A stretch of 64,000 bases of DNA from Ancylobacter koreensis (GTDB taxonomy: Bacteria > Pseudomonadota > Alphaproteobacteria > Rhizobiales > Xanthobacteraceae). The stretch covers positions 310,001 through 374,000 of the forward strand of contig NZ_JALKCG010000001.1 in the NCBI RefSeq assembly GCF_023016525.1. The letters are read 5' to 3'. Of this stretch, positions 1 to 8,631 are shown one piece after another (position 1 is the first letter of the stretch; each line of letters starts with the position of its first letter). Below the pieces are notes generated by a model that saw only the letters and a program-made list of their open reading frames with translations, had not been told where the DNA came from and ran no database searches. The translations under genes were made by a program, and so were the position numbers.

Positions 1-1255
1 CCACGGTGAAGGCGTCGCTCGCCACCACGCCGATGCCCGTCGTGCGCATGTGGCCGACGAAGGCCGAGCGCGTCCACGGCGCGGGCAGCTCGATCCAGAG
101 ATTGAAGCTCAAGGGATCGGCGCGGAATGAGCCGGCGGGCAGCAGCTCGGAGGCCAGCGCCTGCCGCGCCGCCGTCTCGGCGCGGATGAAGCGCAGCAGC
201 GTGTCGGCGGTGCCGTCCTCGATCCAGCGGGTGGCGAGCGCCGTGGTCAGCGGCGAGGCCATCACGCTCGCCGTGCGCAGCGCCGCCGCGAAGGGGTAGC
301 CCGAGCGGGCATCCGGCACCACCACATAGGCGGCGCGCAGGCCCGCGCCGATGCATTTGGCGAGGCCGGCAATGTGCCAGGTCAGATCCGGCGCGATGGC
401 GGCGAGCGGGGGCGGGCCATGCGCGGGAATGAAGCCGTAGGCGTCGTCCTCGACGATCGGCACGCCGAAGCGCCGCGCCACCGCCGCGATGGCCGCGCGC
501 CGCCCCTCGGGGATTGTCAGCGTGGTCGGGTTCTGCAAGGTCGGGTTGAGGTAGAGCGCCTTGGGCGCGTGCGTGCGGCAGGCGTCGGCGAAGGCATCCG
601 GGTCGATGCCGTCGGCGTCCATCGGCAGGCCGACCAGCTTCAGCCCCAGCTGGGCGGCGACGGCGCGCGCGCCGGGATAGGTGATCGCCTCGCTCAGCAC
701 CACATCGCCGGGCCGGGCCAGCAGGCCGAGAATGCCGAGCAGCGCGGGATGCGCGCCGGGCGTGACGAAGACGCGCTCCTGCGCCGGCACCAGCGCGCGC
801 CGGCTCAGCCATGCGGTCGCCGCGTCCTTGTCGGCGCGGGTGCCGCCGAAGCCCTGGTAGCGCAGCAGGCCGACGAGATCGCGCCCGACCTCGGCGAGCC
901 CCTCCTGCATGCGCTCGATCAGCGCCGGGTCGTCCGGCTCGGGCGGCAGGTTCATCGAAAGGTCGACGCCGCCGGCGCGCGGCGCGGTCGCCGGGCGCGG
1001 CCGGGCGCGCGGGGCGCCGGTGACGAAGGTGCCCTGCCCGACGCGCGATTCCACGAGGCCGCGCTTCTGCGCCTCGACATAGCCGCGCGCCACGGTGGTG
1101 AAGTCGATGTCGAGCTTCGCGGCCAGCTTGCGCTGCGGCGGCAGCCGGTCGCCCACGGTGAGCCGCCCGGCCCGTATGTCCTCGGCGATCAGATCGGCGA
1201 TGGCGAGGTAGCGCGGCTTGTCCGAGCGGGCGAGGTCGGGAATCCAGTCGGCCAT
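1..1255 (-). CDS. MocR/PdxR-type regulator (GntR HTH fused to aminotransferase fold), 3' end outside window
   Basis: Transcriptional regulator with an N-terminal winged-helix GntR domain (about residues 1-75) and a fold-type I aminotransferase domain. The 418 visible residues start MADWIPDLAR and run off the window edge; family members are usually 450-500 aa. Family traits seen: the DNA-binding segment FTTVARGYVEAQKRGLVES, a PGAH turn, YLNPTLQNPTT, and AGLAKCIGAGLR carrying the expected PLP lysine. It is divergent from the Nit1C operon across a 409-bp gap. MocR proteins typically control the adjacent divergent genes and bind direct repeats, so it is a likely regulator of the nitrilase cluster. 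Family call is firm; target and ligand are inferred. Confidence 0.9.
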   Translation of the reverse strand, partial: MADWIPDLARSDKPRYLAIADLIAEDIRAGRLTVGDRLPPQRKLAAKLDIDFTTVARGYVEAQKRGLVESRVGQGTFVTGAPRARPRPATAPRAGGVDLSMNLPPEPDDPALIERMQEGLAEVGRDLVGLLRYQGFGGTRADKDAATAWLSRRALVPAQERVFVTPGAHPALLGILGLLARPGDVVLSEAITYPGARAVAAQLGLKLVGLPMDADGIDPDAFADACRTHAPKALYLNPTLQNPTTLTIPEGRRAAIAAVARRFGVPIVEDDAYGFIPAHGPPPLAAIAPDLTWHIAGLAKCIGAGLRAAYVVVPDARSGYPFAAALRTASVMASPLTTALATRWIEDGTADTLLRFIRAETAARQALASELLPAGSFRADPLSFNLWIELPAPWTRSAFVGHMRTTGIGVVASDAFTV

Positions 1256-1531
1256 CGGTCGTCACTCTTCTCGTCGTCATCCCGGGCGGCCAAAGGCCGA
1301 TCCGGGATCGTTCCCCACCCGGCACGCCGCCGCGCTTACCCCTGCTATAGCACGGCTGAATTGACTGTATAATGTTGCAAAGGTGGCGTGTCACCACTGG
1401 TCCACAAATTGCTGCATACGTTGTTGTGCGTAGGCCGGTGCGCCGCCTGCGCAGGAAGCGGGCATTTTCCTGCCCTTCGACTAAGCGTCAGCCTGTGTTT
1501 TCAACAGATCCGCAACGCTCTGACTCGTCTG

Positions 1532-1553
1532 ATTGAATGTATTATTGAATGTA
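1532..1553. repeat. Direct repeat ATTGAATGTA x2, candidate activator site
   Basis: Two perfect copies of ATTGAATGTA begin at 1532 and 1544, a 12-bp period that places them close to the same DNA face. They lie about 40-60 bp upstream of the -24 box of the sigma-54 promoter. MocR/GabR/PdxR proteins are known to bind direct repeats, so these are the best candidates for the operator of the divergent MocR gene. Binding is inference. Confidence 0.5.
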
Positions 1554-1592
1554 AAATGACTGTTTTGCTGATTCTTTGTTCATTCCATCAAT

Positions 1593-1608
1593 TGGCACAT
1601 TGATTGCA
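1593..1608 (+). promoter_or_regulatory. Sigma-54 (RpoN) promoter of the Nit1C operon
   Basis: TGGCAC, five bases, then TTGCA matches the -24/-12 consensus of sigma-54 promoters at every key position. It lies 57 bp upstream of the first gene, on the coding strand. The -24 hexamer is exactly flanked by the 6-bp inverted repeat ATCAAT/ATTGAT (1587-1592 and 1599-1604). Sigma-54 control fits the nitrogen-starvation link of this gene family and requires an enhancer-binding protein such as NtrC; none is encoded in the window. Confidence 0.85.
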
Positions 1609-1664
1609 ATTCCCTCTGGCACGGACCGGCACGCCGCCGGATCCATCCAGTCAAGGAGAGCGAC

Positions 1665-2147
1665 ATGGCCACCATCACCGTGCCGGCCCACCAGAAGGGC
1701 GACGTCCTGGTCGATTACGAGGACAAGAAGTTCGAGGACGTGAAGGCCGCACCCGGCGAGAAGGCGCTCGTCACCTTCCACACCGTCGCTTTCGAGGGCT
1801 CCATCGGCCTCGTCAACCTGCTGCAGGCCTCCCGCCTCATCCAGAAGGGCTTCGAGACCTCGGTGCTGCTCTACGGGCCCGGCGTCACGCTCGGCGTGCA
1901 GCGCGGCTTCCCCAAGATCGGCGACGAGGCTTTCCCCGGCCATCTCAACTTCAATGGCCGCATCGAGAAGATCATCAATGACGGCGGCAAGGTCTATGCC
2001 TGCCGCTTCGCCCTGCAGGCGCTCTACGGCCATGGCGAGGGCGCGCTGATCCCCGGCGTCATCCCGATCTCGCCGCTCGACGTGCTCGACATCGTGCTCG
2101 TCCACCGGCGCGACAACGCCTTCATGCTCCACACCTGGACGCTGTGA
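1665..2147 (+). CDS. MSMEG_0572/Sll0783 family nitrogen-starvation protein (NitB-like)
   Basis: 160-residue soluble protein, first gene of the operon, preceded by AAGGAG at a good distance from the ATG. It matches the MSMEG_0572/Sll0783 family by features such as [20 protein letters not shown] and [19 protein letters not shown]-like segments, including the visible [17 protein letters not shown]. The compact alpha/beta pattern recalls DsrE-like folds. The biochemical role is unknown. Its homologues are always found with a nitrilase, a radical SAM enzyme and a GNAT, as here. In cyanobacteria the Sll0783 cluster responds to nitrogen depletion; in cyanide-assimilating bacteria the cluster is called Nit1C. 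Confidence 0.9.
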   Translation: MATITVPAHQKGDVLVDYEDKKFEDVKAAPGEKALVTFHTVAFEGSIGLVNLLQASRLIQKGFETSVLLYGPGVTLGVQRGFPKIGDEAFPGHLNFNGRIEKIINDGGKVYACRFALQALYGHGEGALIPGVIPISPLDVLDIVLVHRRDNAFMLHTWTL

Positions 2148-2212
2148 CGGGCGCTCCCGGACCGGCGGCGCCGCCGCCGGCCGGGACGCGACCAAAGCCG
2201 ACGGAGGCCGCC

Positions 2213-3271
2213 ATGGCGGAAAAGAGAATTGTCCGTGTCGGCGCGGTGCAGATCGCGCCTGACCTCGACAGCCTGGAGGGCACGCTCACCCGCGTGCTCG
2301 CCGCGCTGGAGGAGGCCGCGGGCAAGGGGGCAAAGCTCGTGGCCTTCCCCGAGACCTTCCTGCCCTGGTACCCCTATTTCTCCTTCGTGCAGCCGCCGGT
2401 GCTCACCGGGGCCGAGCACATGCGGCTTTACGAGCAGGCGGTGATCGTGCCCGGCCCGGTGACGGAGGCGGTGTCCGCGAGCGCCCGCCGGCTCGGCGTG
2501 GTGGTGGTGCTCGGCGTCAACGAGCGCGACCACGGCTCGCTTTACAACGCCCAGCTCGTCTTCGACGCCGACGGCAGCCTCCTCCTCAAGCGCCGCAAGA
2601 TCACCCCGACCTTCCATGAGCGGATGATCTGGGGCCAGGGCGACGGCGCCGGCATCCGCGCCGTCGACACCGCCGTCGGCCGGGTCGGAGCACTCGCCTG
2701 CTGGGAGCACTACAACCCGCTCGCCCGCTACGCGCTGATGACCCAGCACGAGGAGATCCACGTCGCCCAGTTCCCCGGCGCGCTGGTCGGGCCGATCTTC
2801 GCCGAGCAGATCGAGGTGACGATCCGCCACCACGCGCTGGAATCGGGCTGCTTCGTCGTCAACTCCACCGGCTGGCTCACCGAGGAACAGGTCGCCCGCC
2901 TCTCCCCCGACGAGCGGCTGCGCAAGGCGCTCACTGGCGGCTGCATGACCGCGATCGTCTCGCCGGAGGGCAGCCATGTCGTGCCTCCGCTCACCTCCGG
3001 CGAGGGCATCCTCATCGCCGATCTCGACATGGCGCTCATCACCAAGCGCAAGCGGATGATGGATTCGGTCGGCCACTACGCCCGCCCGGAACTGCTCAGC
3101 CTCAACCACGACACCCGGCCCGCCGTGCCCGTGCACATGCAGGCCGCTCCCTCCTTTGCCAGCTACGGGAGTGCTTCCGATGAAACCGATGGACCCGGCG
3201 ACCGAGCTCAGGCCGCTGCCGACGGAGCACCTGATCAACGAGTTGCAGTCCTACGGGGTGCGGCTCGTTGA
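2213..3271 (+). CDS. Nitrilase of the Nit1C cluster (Nit6803/NitC type)
   Basis: Hydrolyses a nitrile, and probably takes part in cyanide or nitrile nitrogen use, releasing ammonia. The 352-residue protein has the nitrilase catalytic triad: Glu47 in [12 protein letters not shown], Lys129 in [12 protein letters not shown] and Cys163 in ACWEHYNP. The start at 2213 is chosen because GGAGG lies five bases upstream; an in-frame upstream ATG at 2144 overlaps the previous stop and has no such site. The C-terminus continues 92 bp into the radical SAM gene in another frame, giving a poorly conserved tail rich in Ala, Asp and Gly. Family assignment is firm. The natural substrate is unknown. Confidence 0.93.
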   Translation: MAEKRIVRVGAVQIAPDLDSLEGTLTRVLAALEEAAGKGAKLVAFPETFLPWYPYFSFVQPPVLTGAEHMRLYEQAVIVPGPVTEAVSASARRLGVVVVLGVNERDHGSLYNAQLVFDADGSLLLKRRKITPTFHERMIWGQGDGAGIRAVDTAVGRVGALACWEHYNPLARYALMTQHEEIHVAQFPGALVGPIFAEQIEVTIRHHALESGCFVVNSTGWLTEEQVARLSPDERLRKALTGGCMTAIVSPEGSHVVPPLTSGEGILIADLDMALITKRKRMMDSVGHYARPELLSLNHDTRPAVPVHMQAAPSFASYGSASDETDGPGDRAQAAADGAPDQRVAVLRGAAR

Positions 3272-4331
3272 TCCCCGCGCCGGCGCCGATTCGCGCCGTG
3301 GCGGGGCCGGTCCTTCCGACCACAAGGCGATGACCATCGACGGCATGACCGTCATGGTCCCCGTACACACGGCGCCGGCCTTCGAGAGCCCCTATCTCGT
3401 CGAGAAGCCGGACGCCTATGGCCGGAGCCGCATCAGCCGGGACGGGCTGGTGCTCGGCGAGGTGTCCTTTCCGCTCCAGCCGAAATTCTACGGCCTCTCC
3501 ACGGCGGACGGCATTCCCTATTCCAAGATCGCCGTGCTGCACGGGCGCGACGTGCTGGCGACCACGGTGCTGCAGAGTTGCATCCGCTACCAGAGCCGCA
3601 CCAAGACCTGCCAGTTCTGCGCCATCGGCCAGTCGCTGGCCGCCGGCCGCACCGTCGAGCGCAAGACGCCCTCCCAACTCGCCGAAGTGGCGAAGGCCGC
3701 CGTCGAGCTCGACGGCGTGAAGCACATGGTGATGACCACCGGCACCCCGCCCGGCAAGGATCGCGGCGCGGCCATCCTCGCGGAGAGCGCGCGGGCGGTG
3801 AAGGCGGCGGTGGACCTGCCCATCCAGGTGCAGTGCGAGCCGCCGGACGACGATGCGTGGTTCGCGAAGCTGCACGCCGCCGGCGCCGACGCGCTCGGCA
3901 TGCATCTGGAGGCCTGCACCGAGCCAGTCCGCCAGAAGATCATGCCCGGCAAGGCGCAGGTCTCGGTGGAGCGTTATTTCGAAGCCTTCGCCGCCGCCGT
4001 GCCGGTGTTCGGGCGTGGGCAGGTCTCGACCTACATCCTCGCCGGCCTTGGCGACAGCGCGGAGGACATCCTCGCCGTGTGCGACCGGCTCACCCGCATG
4101 GGCGTCTATCCCTTCGTGGTGCCCTTCGTACCGATCTCCGGCACGCCGCTGGAAAGCCACCCCACGCCCTCGCCGGCCTTCATGAATTCCATCCTCGGCC
4201 CGCTGTCGGGAATGCTGCTGGCGACCGGGCTGAAATCCATCGAGGTGAAGGCGGGCTGCGCCAAATGCGGCGCCTGCTCGGCCCTGTCGACCTATGAGCG
4301 GCGCACCCGCGCGCCGGGGGGCTGCGCATGA
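3180..4331 (+). CDS. MSMEG_0568 family radical SAM protein (NitD-like)
   Basis: Predicted radical SAM enzyme of 383 residues with a biotin-synthase-like TIM barrel. The probable cluster-binding cysteines read C-x9-C-x2-C ([15 protein letters not shown]), not the usual CxxxCxxC. A second cysteine group, CAKCGAC, lies near the C-terminus and could hold an auxiliary Fe-S cluster. Start 3180 is favoured by GGGAG eight bases upstream and because the family motif [11 protein letters not shown] then falls near the N-terminus. The gene overlaps the nitrilase 3' end by 92 bp and the GNAT start by 4 bp (ATGA). The reaction is unknown; modification of a nitrile-derived metabolite is speculative. Confidence 0.9.
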   Translation: MKPMDPATELRPLPTEHLINELQSYGVRLVDPRAGADSRRGGAGPSDHKAMTIDGMTVMVPVHTAPAFESPYLVEKPDAYGRSRISRDGLVLGEVSFPLQPKFYGLSTADGIPYSKIAVLHGRDVLATTVLQSCIRYQSRTKTCQFCAIGQSLAAGRTVERKTPSQLAEVAKAAVELDGVKHMVMTTGTPPGKDRGAAILAESARAVKAAVDLPIQVQCEPPDDDAWFAKLHAAGADALGMHLEACTEPVRQKIMPGKAQVSVERYFEAFAAAVPVFGRGQVSTYILAGLGDSAEDILAVCDRLTRMGVYPFVVPFVPISGTPLESHPTPSPAFMNSILGPLSGMLLATGLKSIEVKAGCAKCGACSALSTYERRTRAPGGCA

Positions 4332-4882
4332 TCTTCGAGCCCTTCCGCCCCTTCCTCGCCTCCGACTTCCAGGTGAAATTCGCCACCCAGACCTGGGAGC
4401 GGCGCTGCGCGGGCGCGCTGCGCCGTCGGGTGTTCTGCGAAGAGCAGGGCCTGTTCGGCGGCGACGACCGCGACGGCATCGATGAGGTGGCGATCCCCAT
4501 CGTCGCGGTCTCCATGCTCGGTCTGCTGGCCGACGACGTGGTCGGCACGGTGCGCGTCCACGAGGCCGAGCCGGGCGTGTGGTGGGGCTCGCGTCTCGCC
4601 GTGGCGGAGGAGTACCGCAAGGTCGGCGCGCTCGGCGCCGCGCTCATCCGCCTCGCCGTCTCCTCCGCCCATGCGCGCGGCTGCACACGCTTCCTCGCCC
4701 ATGTGCAGGCGCAGAACGGCCTGCTGTTCCGCCGCCTCCACTGGCACATCGTCGAGGAAAAGGAGTTGCACGGCCGCCCGCATTATCTGATGCAGGCCGA
4801 CCTCGCCCATTACCCCCCCATCCACGACGCCGAGACCGGGCTGCGCGCCTTCCCGCGCAGCGCCGCGCGGAAGGCGGCCTGA
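4328..4882 (+). CDS. MSMEG_0567/Sll0786 family GNAT N-acetyltransferase (NitE-like)
   Basis: 184-residue GNAT-fold acyltransferase. The acetyl-CoA binding region is around SRLAVAEEYRKVGALGAALIRLA (residues about 86-110), the usual R-x-x-x-G/A-x-G/A motif being visible as RKVGALGAA. It starts inside the stop of the radical SAM gene (ATGA), so the two are translationally coupled. The acceptor is unknown. Neighbours in the cluster suggest a small amine or amide made from the nitrilase/radical SAM pathway. Confidence 0.88.
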   Translation: MIFEPFRPFLASDFQVKFATQTWERRCAGALRRRVFCEEQGLFGGDDRDGIDEVAIPIVAVSMLGLLADDVVGTVRVHEAEPGVWWGSRLAVAEEYRKVGALGAALIRLAVSSAHARGCTRFLAHVQAQNGLLFRRLHWHIVEEKELHGRPHYLMQADLAHYPPIHDAETGLRAFPRSAARKAA

Positions 4883-4883
4883 C

Positions 4884-5903
4884 ATGGCCGGGCTCGCCCT
4901 CCCCACCGCCGCCTTCGAACAGGTTGCAAGCCGGCTACGCGCCTCGGCGGGACTGGCGGCGAAGGCCGACATCGCGCGTGCCGCCGCCCGCCTCGGCCTC
5001 GACGGGCGCGAGGCGGTGCGCGTGGGCGACGACTGCGCGGCAATCCCGGACGGCGACGGCTTCCTGCTCCTCGCCATCGAAGGCTTCATGAACGAGTTCG
5101 TCGCCGGCGACCCGTGGTTCGCCGGCTGGTGCGGCGTGATGGTGAACCTCTCCGACATCGCCGCCATGGGCGGGCGCCCGACCGCTGTGGTCGACGCCGT
5201 CTGGGCGCATGGCGAGGCCGGCGCCGCGCCGGTGCTGGAAGGTCTGCGCGCCGCCTCGCAACGCTACGGCGTGCCCGTCGTCGGCGGCCACACCAATCTG
5301 ACGTCCGACCGCAGCCAGCTCTCGGTCGCCGTGCTGGGCCGGGCGAAGCGGCTGCTCACCTCCTTCGACGCGCGCCCCGGCGAGACGCTGATCGCCGCCA
5401 TCGACCTGCGCGGGCGCTACCGTGAGCCGTTCTCCAACTGGGAGGCGGCGACCGATGCCCCGGCCGCCCGGCTGCGCGGCGATCTCGACGTGCTGCCCTT
5501 CATCGCCGAGGCCGGCTTCGCGCGCGCGGCGAAGGACATCAGCCAGGGCGGGCTGGTCGGCACCGGCGCGATGCTGGCGGAAGGCTCCGGCGTCGGGCTG
5601 CGCATCGAGCTCGGCAAGGTGCCCGCCCCCGAGGGTGTCGACCCCGCGCGCTGGCTGATGAGTTTCCCGAGCTATGGCTACCTGCTGACCGCGACGCCAG
5701 AGGCGGTGCCGGCGGTGCTCGCCGCCTTCCTCGGCCGCGGCATCGCCGCCGCCGCCATCGGCTCGGTGACGGCCGACCGCCGGGTGCGCGTCGGCGCCGG
5801 CCCGCTGGAGGAGACGATCTGGGACTTTTCCCGCGCGCCGCTGATCGGCTGCGGCCCGCCCGCCCCGGCGGACATGACGGCAACGACGGAGGACGCGGCA
5901 TGA
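4884..5903 (+). CDS. Sll0787 family AIR synthase-related protein (NitF-like)
   Basis: 339-residue member of the PurM/SelD ATP-binding superfamily. Seen: VGDDCAAIPDGDGFLLLAIEG near the N-terminus (the Asp-rich metal/ATP loop), VNLSDIAAMGGRPTAVV, and VVGGHTNLTSDRSQLSVAV, all typical of AIR synthase-like phosphate-activating enzymes. It begins one base after the GNAT stop and ends in an ATGA overlap with the next gene. These enzymes use ATP to activate an oxygen or selenium/amide group; here a role in closing or phosphorylating a cluster-specific intermediate is inference. Confidence 0.88.
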   Translation: MAGLALPTAAFEQVASRLRASAGLAAKADIARAAARLGLDGREAVRVGDDCAAIPDGDGFLLLAIEGFMNEFVAGDPWFAGWCGVMVNLSDIAAMGGRPTAVVDAVWAHGEAGAAPVLEGLRAASQRYGVPVVGGHTNLTSDRSQLSVAVLGRAKRLLTSFDARPGETLIAAIDLRGRYREPFSNWEAATDAPAARLRGDLDVLPFIAEAGFARAAKDISQGGLVGTGAMLAEGSGVGLRIELGKVPAPEGVDPARWLMSFPSYGYLLTATPEAVPAVLAAFLGRGIAAAAIGSVTADRRVRVGAGPLEETIWDFSRAPLIGCGPPAPADMTATTEDAA

Positions 5904-7069
5904 GCCTCGCCCCGGATCGCCCGCTGCGCATCGCCGTCCTCGCCCATTCCACCAATCCGCGCGGCGGGGTGGTGCACGCGCTGGAACTCGGCGACGCCCT
6001 CGCCCGGCTCGGCCACGAGGCCGTGGTCCACGCGCCCGACCCGAAAGGCGCCGGCTTCTTCCGTCCGACCCTGTGCGCCACGAAAAGCGTGCCGGCCTCT
6101 CCGGTCGGCACGGACGTGGCCGAGATGGTGCGCATCCGCGCCGCCGATTACGTGAGCCATTTCGGGAACCCCTCGCATCGCCGTTTCGACGTCTTCCACG
6201 CGCAGGACGGCATTTCCGGCAATGCGCTGGCGACGCTGCGGGAGCGTGGGCTGATCGCCGGCTTCGCCCGCACCGTCCATCATGTCGACGCCTTCGCCGA
6301 TCCGGCGCTTCAGGCGCTCCAGCGACGCGCCATCGTGAGCGCCGACCGGCATTTCGTGGTGAGCCGGATGTGGCGCGACCAGCTCGCGGCCGAATATGGG
6401 CTGGAGCCGGTCATCGTCGGCAACGGCGTCGACCGCGCCCGCTTCTCTCCCGTGCCGGACGGGCGCGAGGCGGGCCTGGCGCAGCGTCTCGGCCTCGGCC
6501 CGGGGCCCATCGTGCTGAGCGTCGGCGGGGTGGAGGAGCGCAAGAACACACGGCGCATCCTGGAGGCCTTCGTCCAGCTCCGCGCCCTGCATCCGCGCGC
6601 GCAGCTCGTCATCGCCGGCGGCGCCACCGTGCTGGATCACCATGTCTACCGGGCCGGCTTCGCCGCCGCGCTCGATGCCTCCGGCCTGCCCGCCGACGCG
6701 GTGGTCCGCACCGGCCCGCTGGCGCAGGAGGACATGCCCGCCCTCTACCGTCTCGCCGACGTGCTGGCCTTCGCCTCGGTGAAGGAAGGGTTCGGCCTCG
6801 TCGCGCTGGAGGCGATGGCCTGCGGCGTGCCGACCGTCGTCTCCGCCATCGCCCCCTTCACCGAGCATATCGGCGCCCGCGAGACGGTCTGGTGCGACCC
6901 GTTCCATGCCGCGTCCATCGCCGATGCGCTCGTGCTGGCGCTCAAGCCCGAGAACACGGCGCGGCTTGCCGCACGCGGCCCCAGGGTCGCTGCCCGCCAC
7001 GGCTGGGCGGAGACCGCGGCCGCGCATCTGCCGACCTATCGATACCTCGCGGAGACCGTCCATGCCTGA
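5900..7069 (+). CDS. MSMEG_0565 family glycosyltransferase
   Basis: 389-residue GT-B glycosyltransferase of the GT4 type. The N-terminal domain opens with HSTNPRGGVVHALELGDAL. The C-terminal donor domain shows GNGVDRARFSP, VGGVEERKN, and the GT4 signature E-x7-E in KEGFGLVALEAMACG (residues about 295-309). It starts within the stop of the preceding gene (ATGA) and its 3' end overlaps the next gene by 8 bp. A sugar-linked product of the Nit1C pathway is implied, as in other clusters of this family, but none has been identified to my knowledge. Confidence 0.9.
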   Translation: MSLAPDRPLRIAVLAHSTNPRGGVVHALELGDALARLGHEAVVHAPDPKGAGFFRPTLCATKSVPASPVGTDVAEMVRIRAADYVSHFGNPSHRRFDVFHAQDGISGNALATLRERGLIAGFARTVHHVDAFADPALQALQRRAIVSADRHFVVSRMWRDQLAAEYGLEPVIVGNGVDRARFSPVPDGREAGLAQRLGLGPGPIVLSVGGVEERKNTRRILEAFVQLRALHPRAQLVIAGGATVLDHHVYRAGFAAALDASGLPADAVVRTGPLAQEDMPALYRLADVLAFASVKEGFGLVALEAMACGVPTVVSAIAPFTEHIGARETVWCDPFHAASIADALVLALKPENTARLAARGPRVAARHGWAETAAAHLPTYRYLAETVHA

Positions 7070-7349
7070 AATGCGCTTCACCGTCCGCTGGCCGGACGGC
7101 ACGCGTGAGGGCTGCTACTCGCCCTCACTCGTCATCAAGGACTATTTCCGGCCCGGCGAGAGCTACCCGCTGGCCGATTTCCTCACAATGAGCCGCGAGG
7201 CTCTGACCATCGCCAGCCAGCGCGTCGAGGCGCGCTACGGCTTCCCCTGCTCGCGCGCCATGGGCCAGCTCGCCCGCATCGAGGCCGTGGCCCGCACATT
7301 CTCAGCCTTTCCCAATGCCCGCGTCGCCGTCGAAACCTTCGACGCGTGA
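7062..7349 (+). CDS. MSMEG_0570 family nitrogen-starvation protein
   Basis: 95-residue soluble protein, MPEMRFTVRWPDGTREGCYS at the N-terminus. Family features include YSPSLVIKDYF and the central RVEARYGFPCSRAMGQL with a conserved-looking cysteine. It overlaps the glycosyltransferase stop by 8 bp, so the two are likely coupled. The family occurs almost only inside MSMEG_0572-type clusters and has no assigned activity. It could be an accessory subunit or a metal/cofactor chaperone; nothing in the sequence decides this. Confidence 0.87.
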   Translation: MPEMRFTVRWPDGTREGCYSPSLVIKDYFRPGESYPLADFLTMSREALTIASQRVEARYGFPCSRAMGQLARIEAVARTFSAFPNARVAVETFDA

Positions 7350-7365
7350 ACCCCGGAGACACGAC

Positions 7366-8631
7366 ATGAACGAGAACCGCGTCCAGCACTACCCGGTGGT
7401 CATCGTCGGCGGCGGCCAGGCCGGCCTGTCGACCAGCTATCACCTCACGCAGCAGGGCATCGGCCATCTCGTGATCGAGAAGAACAAAGCGATGCACGCC
7501 TGGGCAACCCAGCGCTGGGACAATTTCTGCCTCGTCACGCCGAACTGGCAGTGCGACCTGCCCGGCCATCCCTATGACGGGCCGGAGCCGGACGGCTTCA
7601 TGGTGAAGGAGCAGATCCTCGCCTATCTCGACGGCTTCCGCGCCAAGGTCGATCCGCCGATCCGCGAGGGCGTGGCGGTGCGCCGGGTGACGCCCCGCGC
7701 GGAAGGCGGTTTCCACGTCTCCACCACCTCGGGCGACATCAGCGCCGACCATGTGGTGGTGGCCTCCGGCGGCTATCACGAGCCGGTGGTGCCGCGCATG
7801 GCCGAGCGCCTGCCGCCCGCCATCGCGCAGATCCATTCGGCGCAATACCGCAATGCCGGTCAGCTTCCCGAAGGCGCGGTGCTCGTGGTGGGTTCGGGCC
7901 AGTCCGGCGCGCAGATCGCCGAGGACCTGCACCTCGCCGGCCGCAAGGTCTTCCTCGCCGTCGGCAACGCGCCGCGCTGCGCGCGCTTCTACCGTGGCCG
8001 CGACGTCGTCACCTGGCTCGCCGACATGGGCTATTACGACATGCCGGTGGAAGAACATCCCCTGCGCGAAGGCGTGCGCGACAACACCAACCATTACGTC
8101 ACCGGCCGTGACGGCGGACGCGACATCGACCTGCGCAAGTTCGCGCGCGAGGGCATGGAGCTCTACGGCGTGCTGCGCGACTATGACGGGGCGAAGCTCG
8201 TCTTCGACACCAACCTGAACGCCGCGCTGGACGAGGCCGACCGCACCTATAACGGCATCAACGCCGCCATCGACAGGCACATCGCCGAGAAGGGCATCGA
8301 GGCGCCGCCGGCCTCGCGCTACGAGCCGGTCTGGCAGCCGGCCGGCGAACGTCCGACCCTCGACCTCGCCGCCTCCGGCATCGCCGCCATCGTCTGGTGC
8401 ATCGGCTTCCGGCCGGATTTCCGCTGGCTCGACGCGCCGGTGTTCAACGGCGCCGGCCACCCCCAGCACCGGCGCGGCGTGACGGCGAGCACGGGCGTCT
8501 ACTTCATCGGCCTGCCCTGGCTGCACACCTGGGGTTCCGGCCGCTTCGGCAGCGTCGGGCGCGACGCCGCCCACATCGTCGACCACATCGCCGCGCGCCT
8601 CGCCGGCGCCGGGCGGGAGAGCGCGGCATGA
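7366..8631 (+). CDS. MSMEG_0569 family FAD-dependent oxidoreductase (NitH-like)
   Basis: 421-residue flavoprotein monooxygenase-like enzyme. The FAD-binding Rossmann motif [17 protein letters not shown] is at residues about 8-24, and a second dinucleotide motif, [17 protein letters not shown], probably for NADPH, lies near residue 172. The pair resembles class B flavin monooxygenases. Start 7366 has GGAG eight bases upstream. The gene ends in an ATGA overlap with the last operon gene. Oxidation of an N-containing pathway intermediate is likely; substrate unknown. Confidence 0.9.
   Translation: MNENRVQHYPVVIVGGGQAGLSTSYHLTQQGIGHLVIEKNKAMHAWATQRWDNFCLVTPNWQCDLPGHPYDGPEPDGFMVKEQILAYLDGFRAKVDPPIREGVAVRRVTPRAEGGFHVSTTSGDISADHVVVASGGYHEPVVPRMAERLPPAIAQIHSAQYRNAGQLPEGAVLVVGSGQSGAQIAEDLHLAGRKVFLAVGNAPRCARFYRGRDVVTWLADMGYYDMPVEEHPLREGVRDNTNHYVTGRDGGRDIDLRKFAREGMELYGVLRDYDGAKLVFDTNLNAALDEADRTYNGINAAIDRHIAEKGIEAPPASRYEPVWQPAGERPTLDLAASGIAAIVWCIGFRPDFRWLDAPVFNGAGHPQHRRGVTASTGVYFIGLPWLHTWGSGRFGSVGRDAAHIVDHIAARLAGAGRESAA

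Larger units (their letters stand above)
1256..1664. promoter_or_regulatory. Divergent control region between MocR gene and Nit1C operon
   Basis: This 409-bp gap carries no convincing gene. It becomes AT-richer from about 1500 to 1610, in contrast to its GC-rich surroundings. It holds a sigma-54 type promoter (1593-1608), a 10-bp direct repeat (1532-1541 and 1544-1553), a small inverted repeat ACCA-C-TGGT at 1393-1401 nearer the MocR gene, and the ribosome binding site AAGGAG just before the first operon gene. Confidence 0.75.

Noticed and set aside
1361-1373. TTGACT followed by TATAAT
   Set aside because: The two boxes are separated by one base, far from the 16-18 bp needed, so they cannot form one sigma-70 promoter.
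1388-1603. 71-aa open frame in the gap before the Nit1C operon
   Set aside because: It lies over the direct repeat and sigma-54 promoter, lacks a ribosome binding site and has a composition unlike the neighbouring genes.
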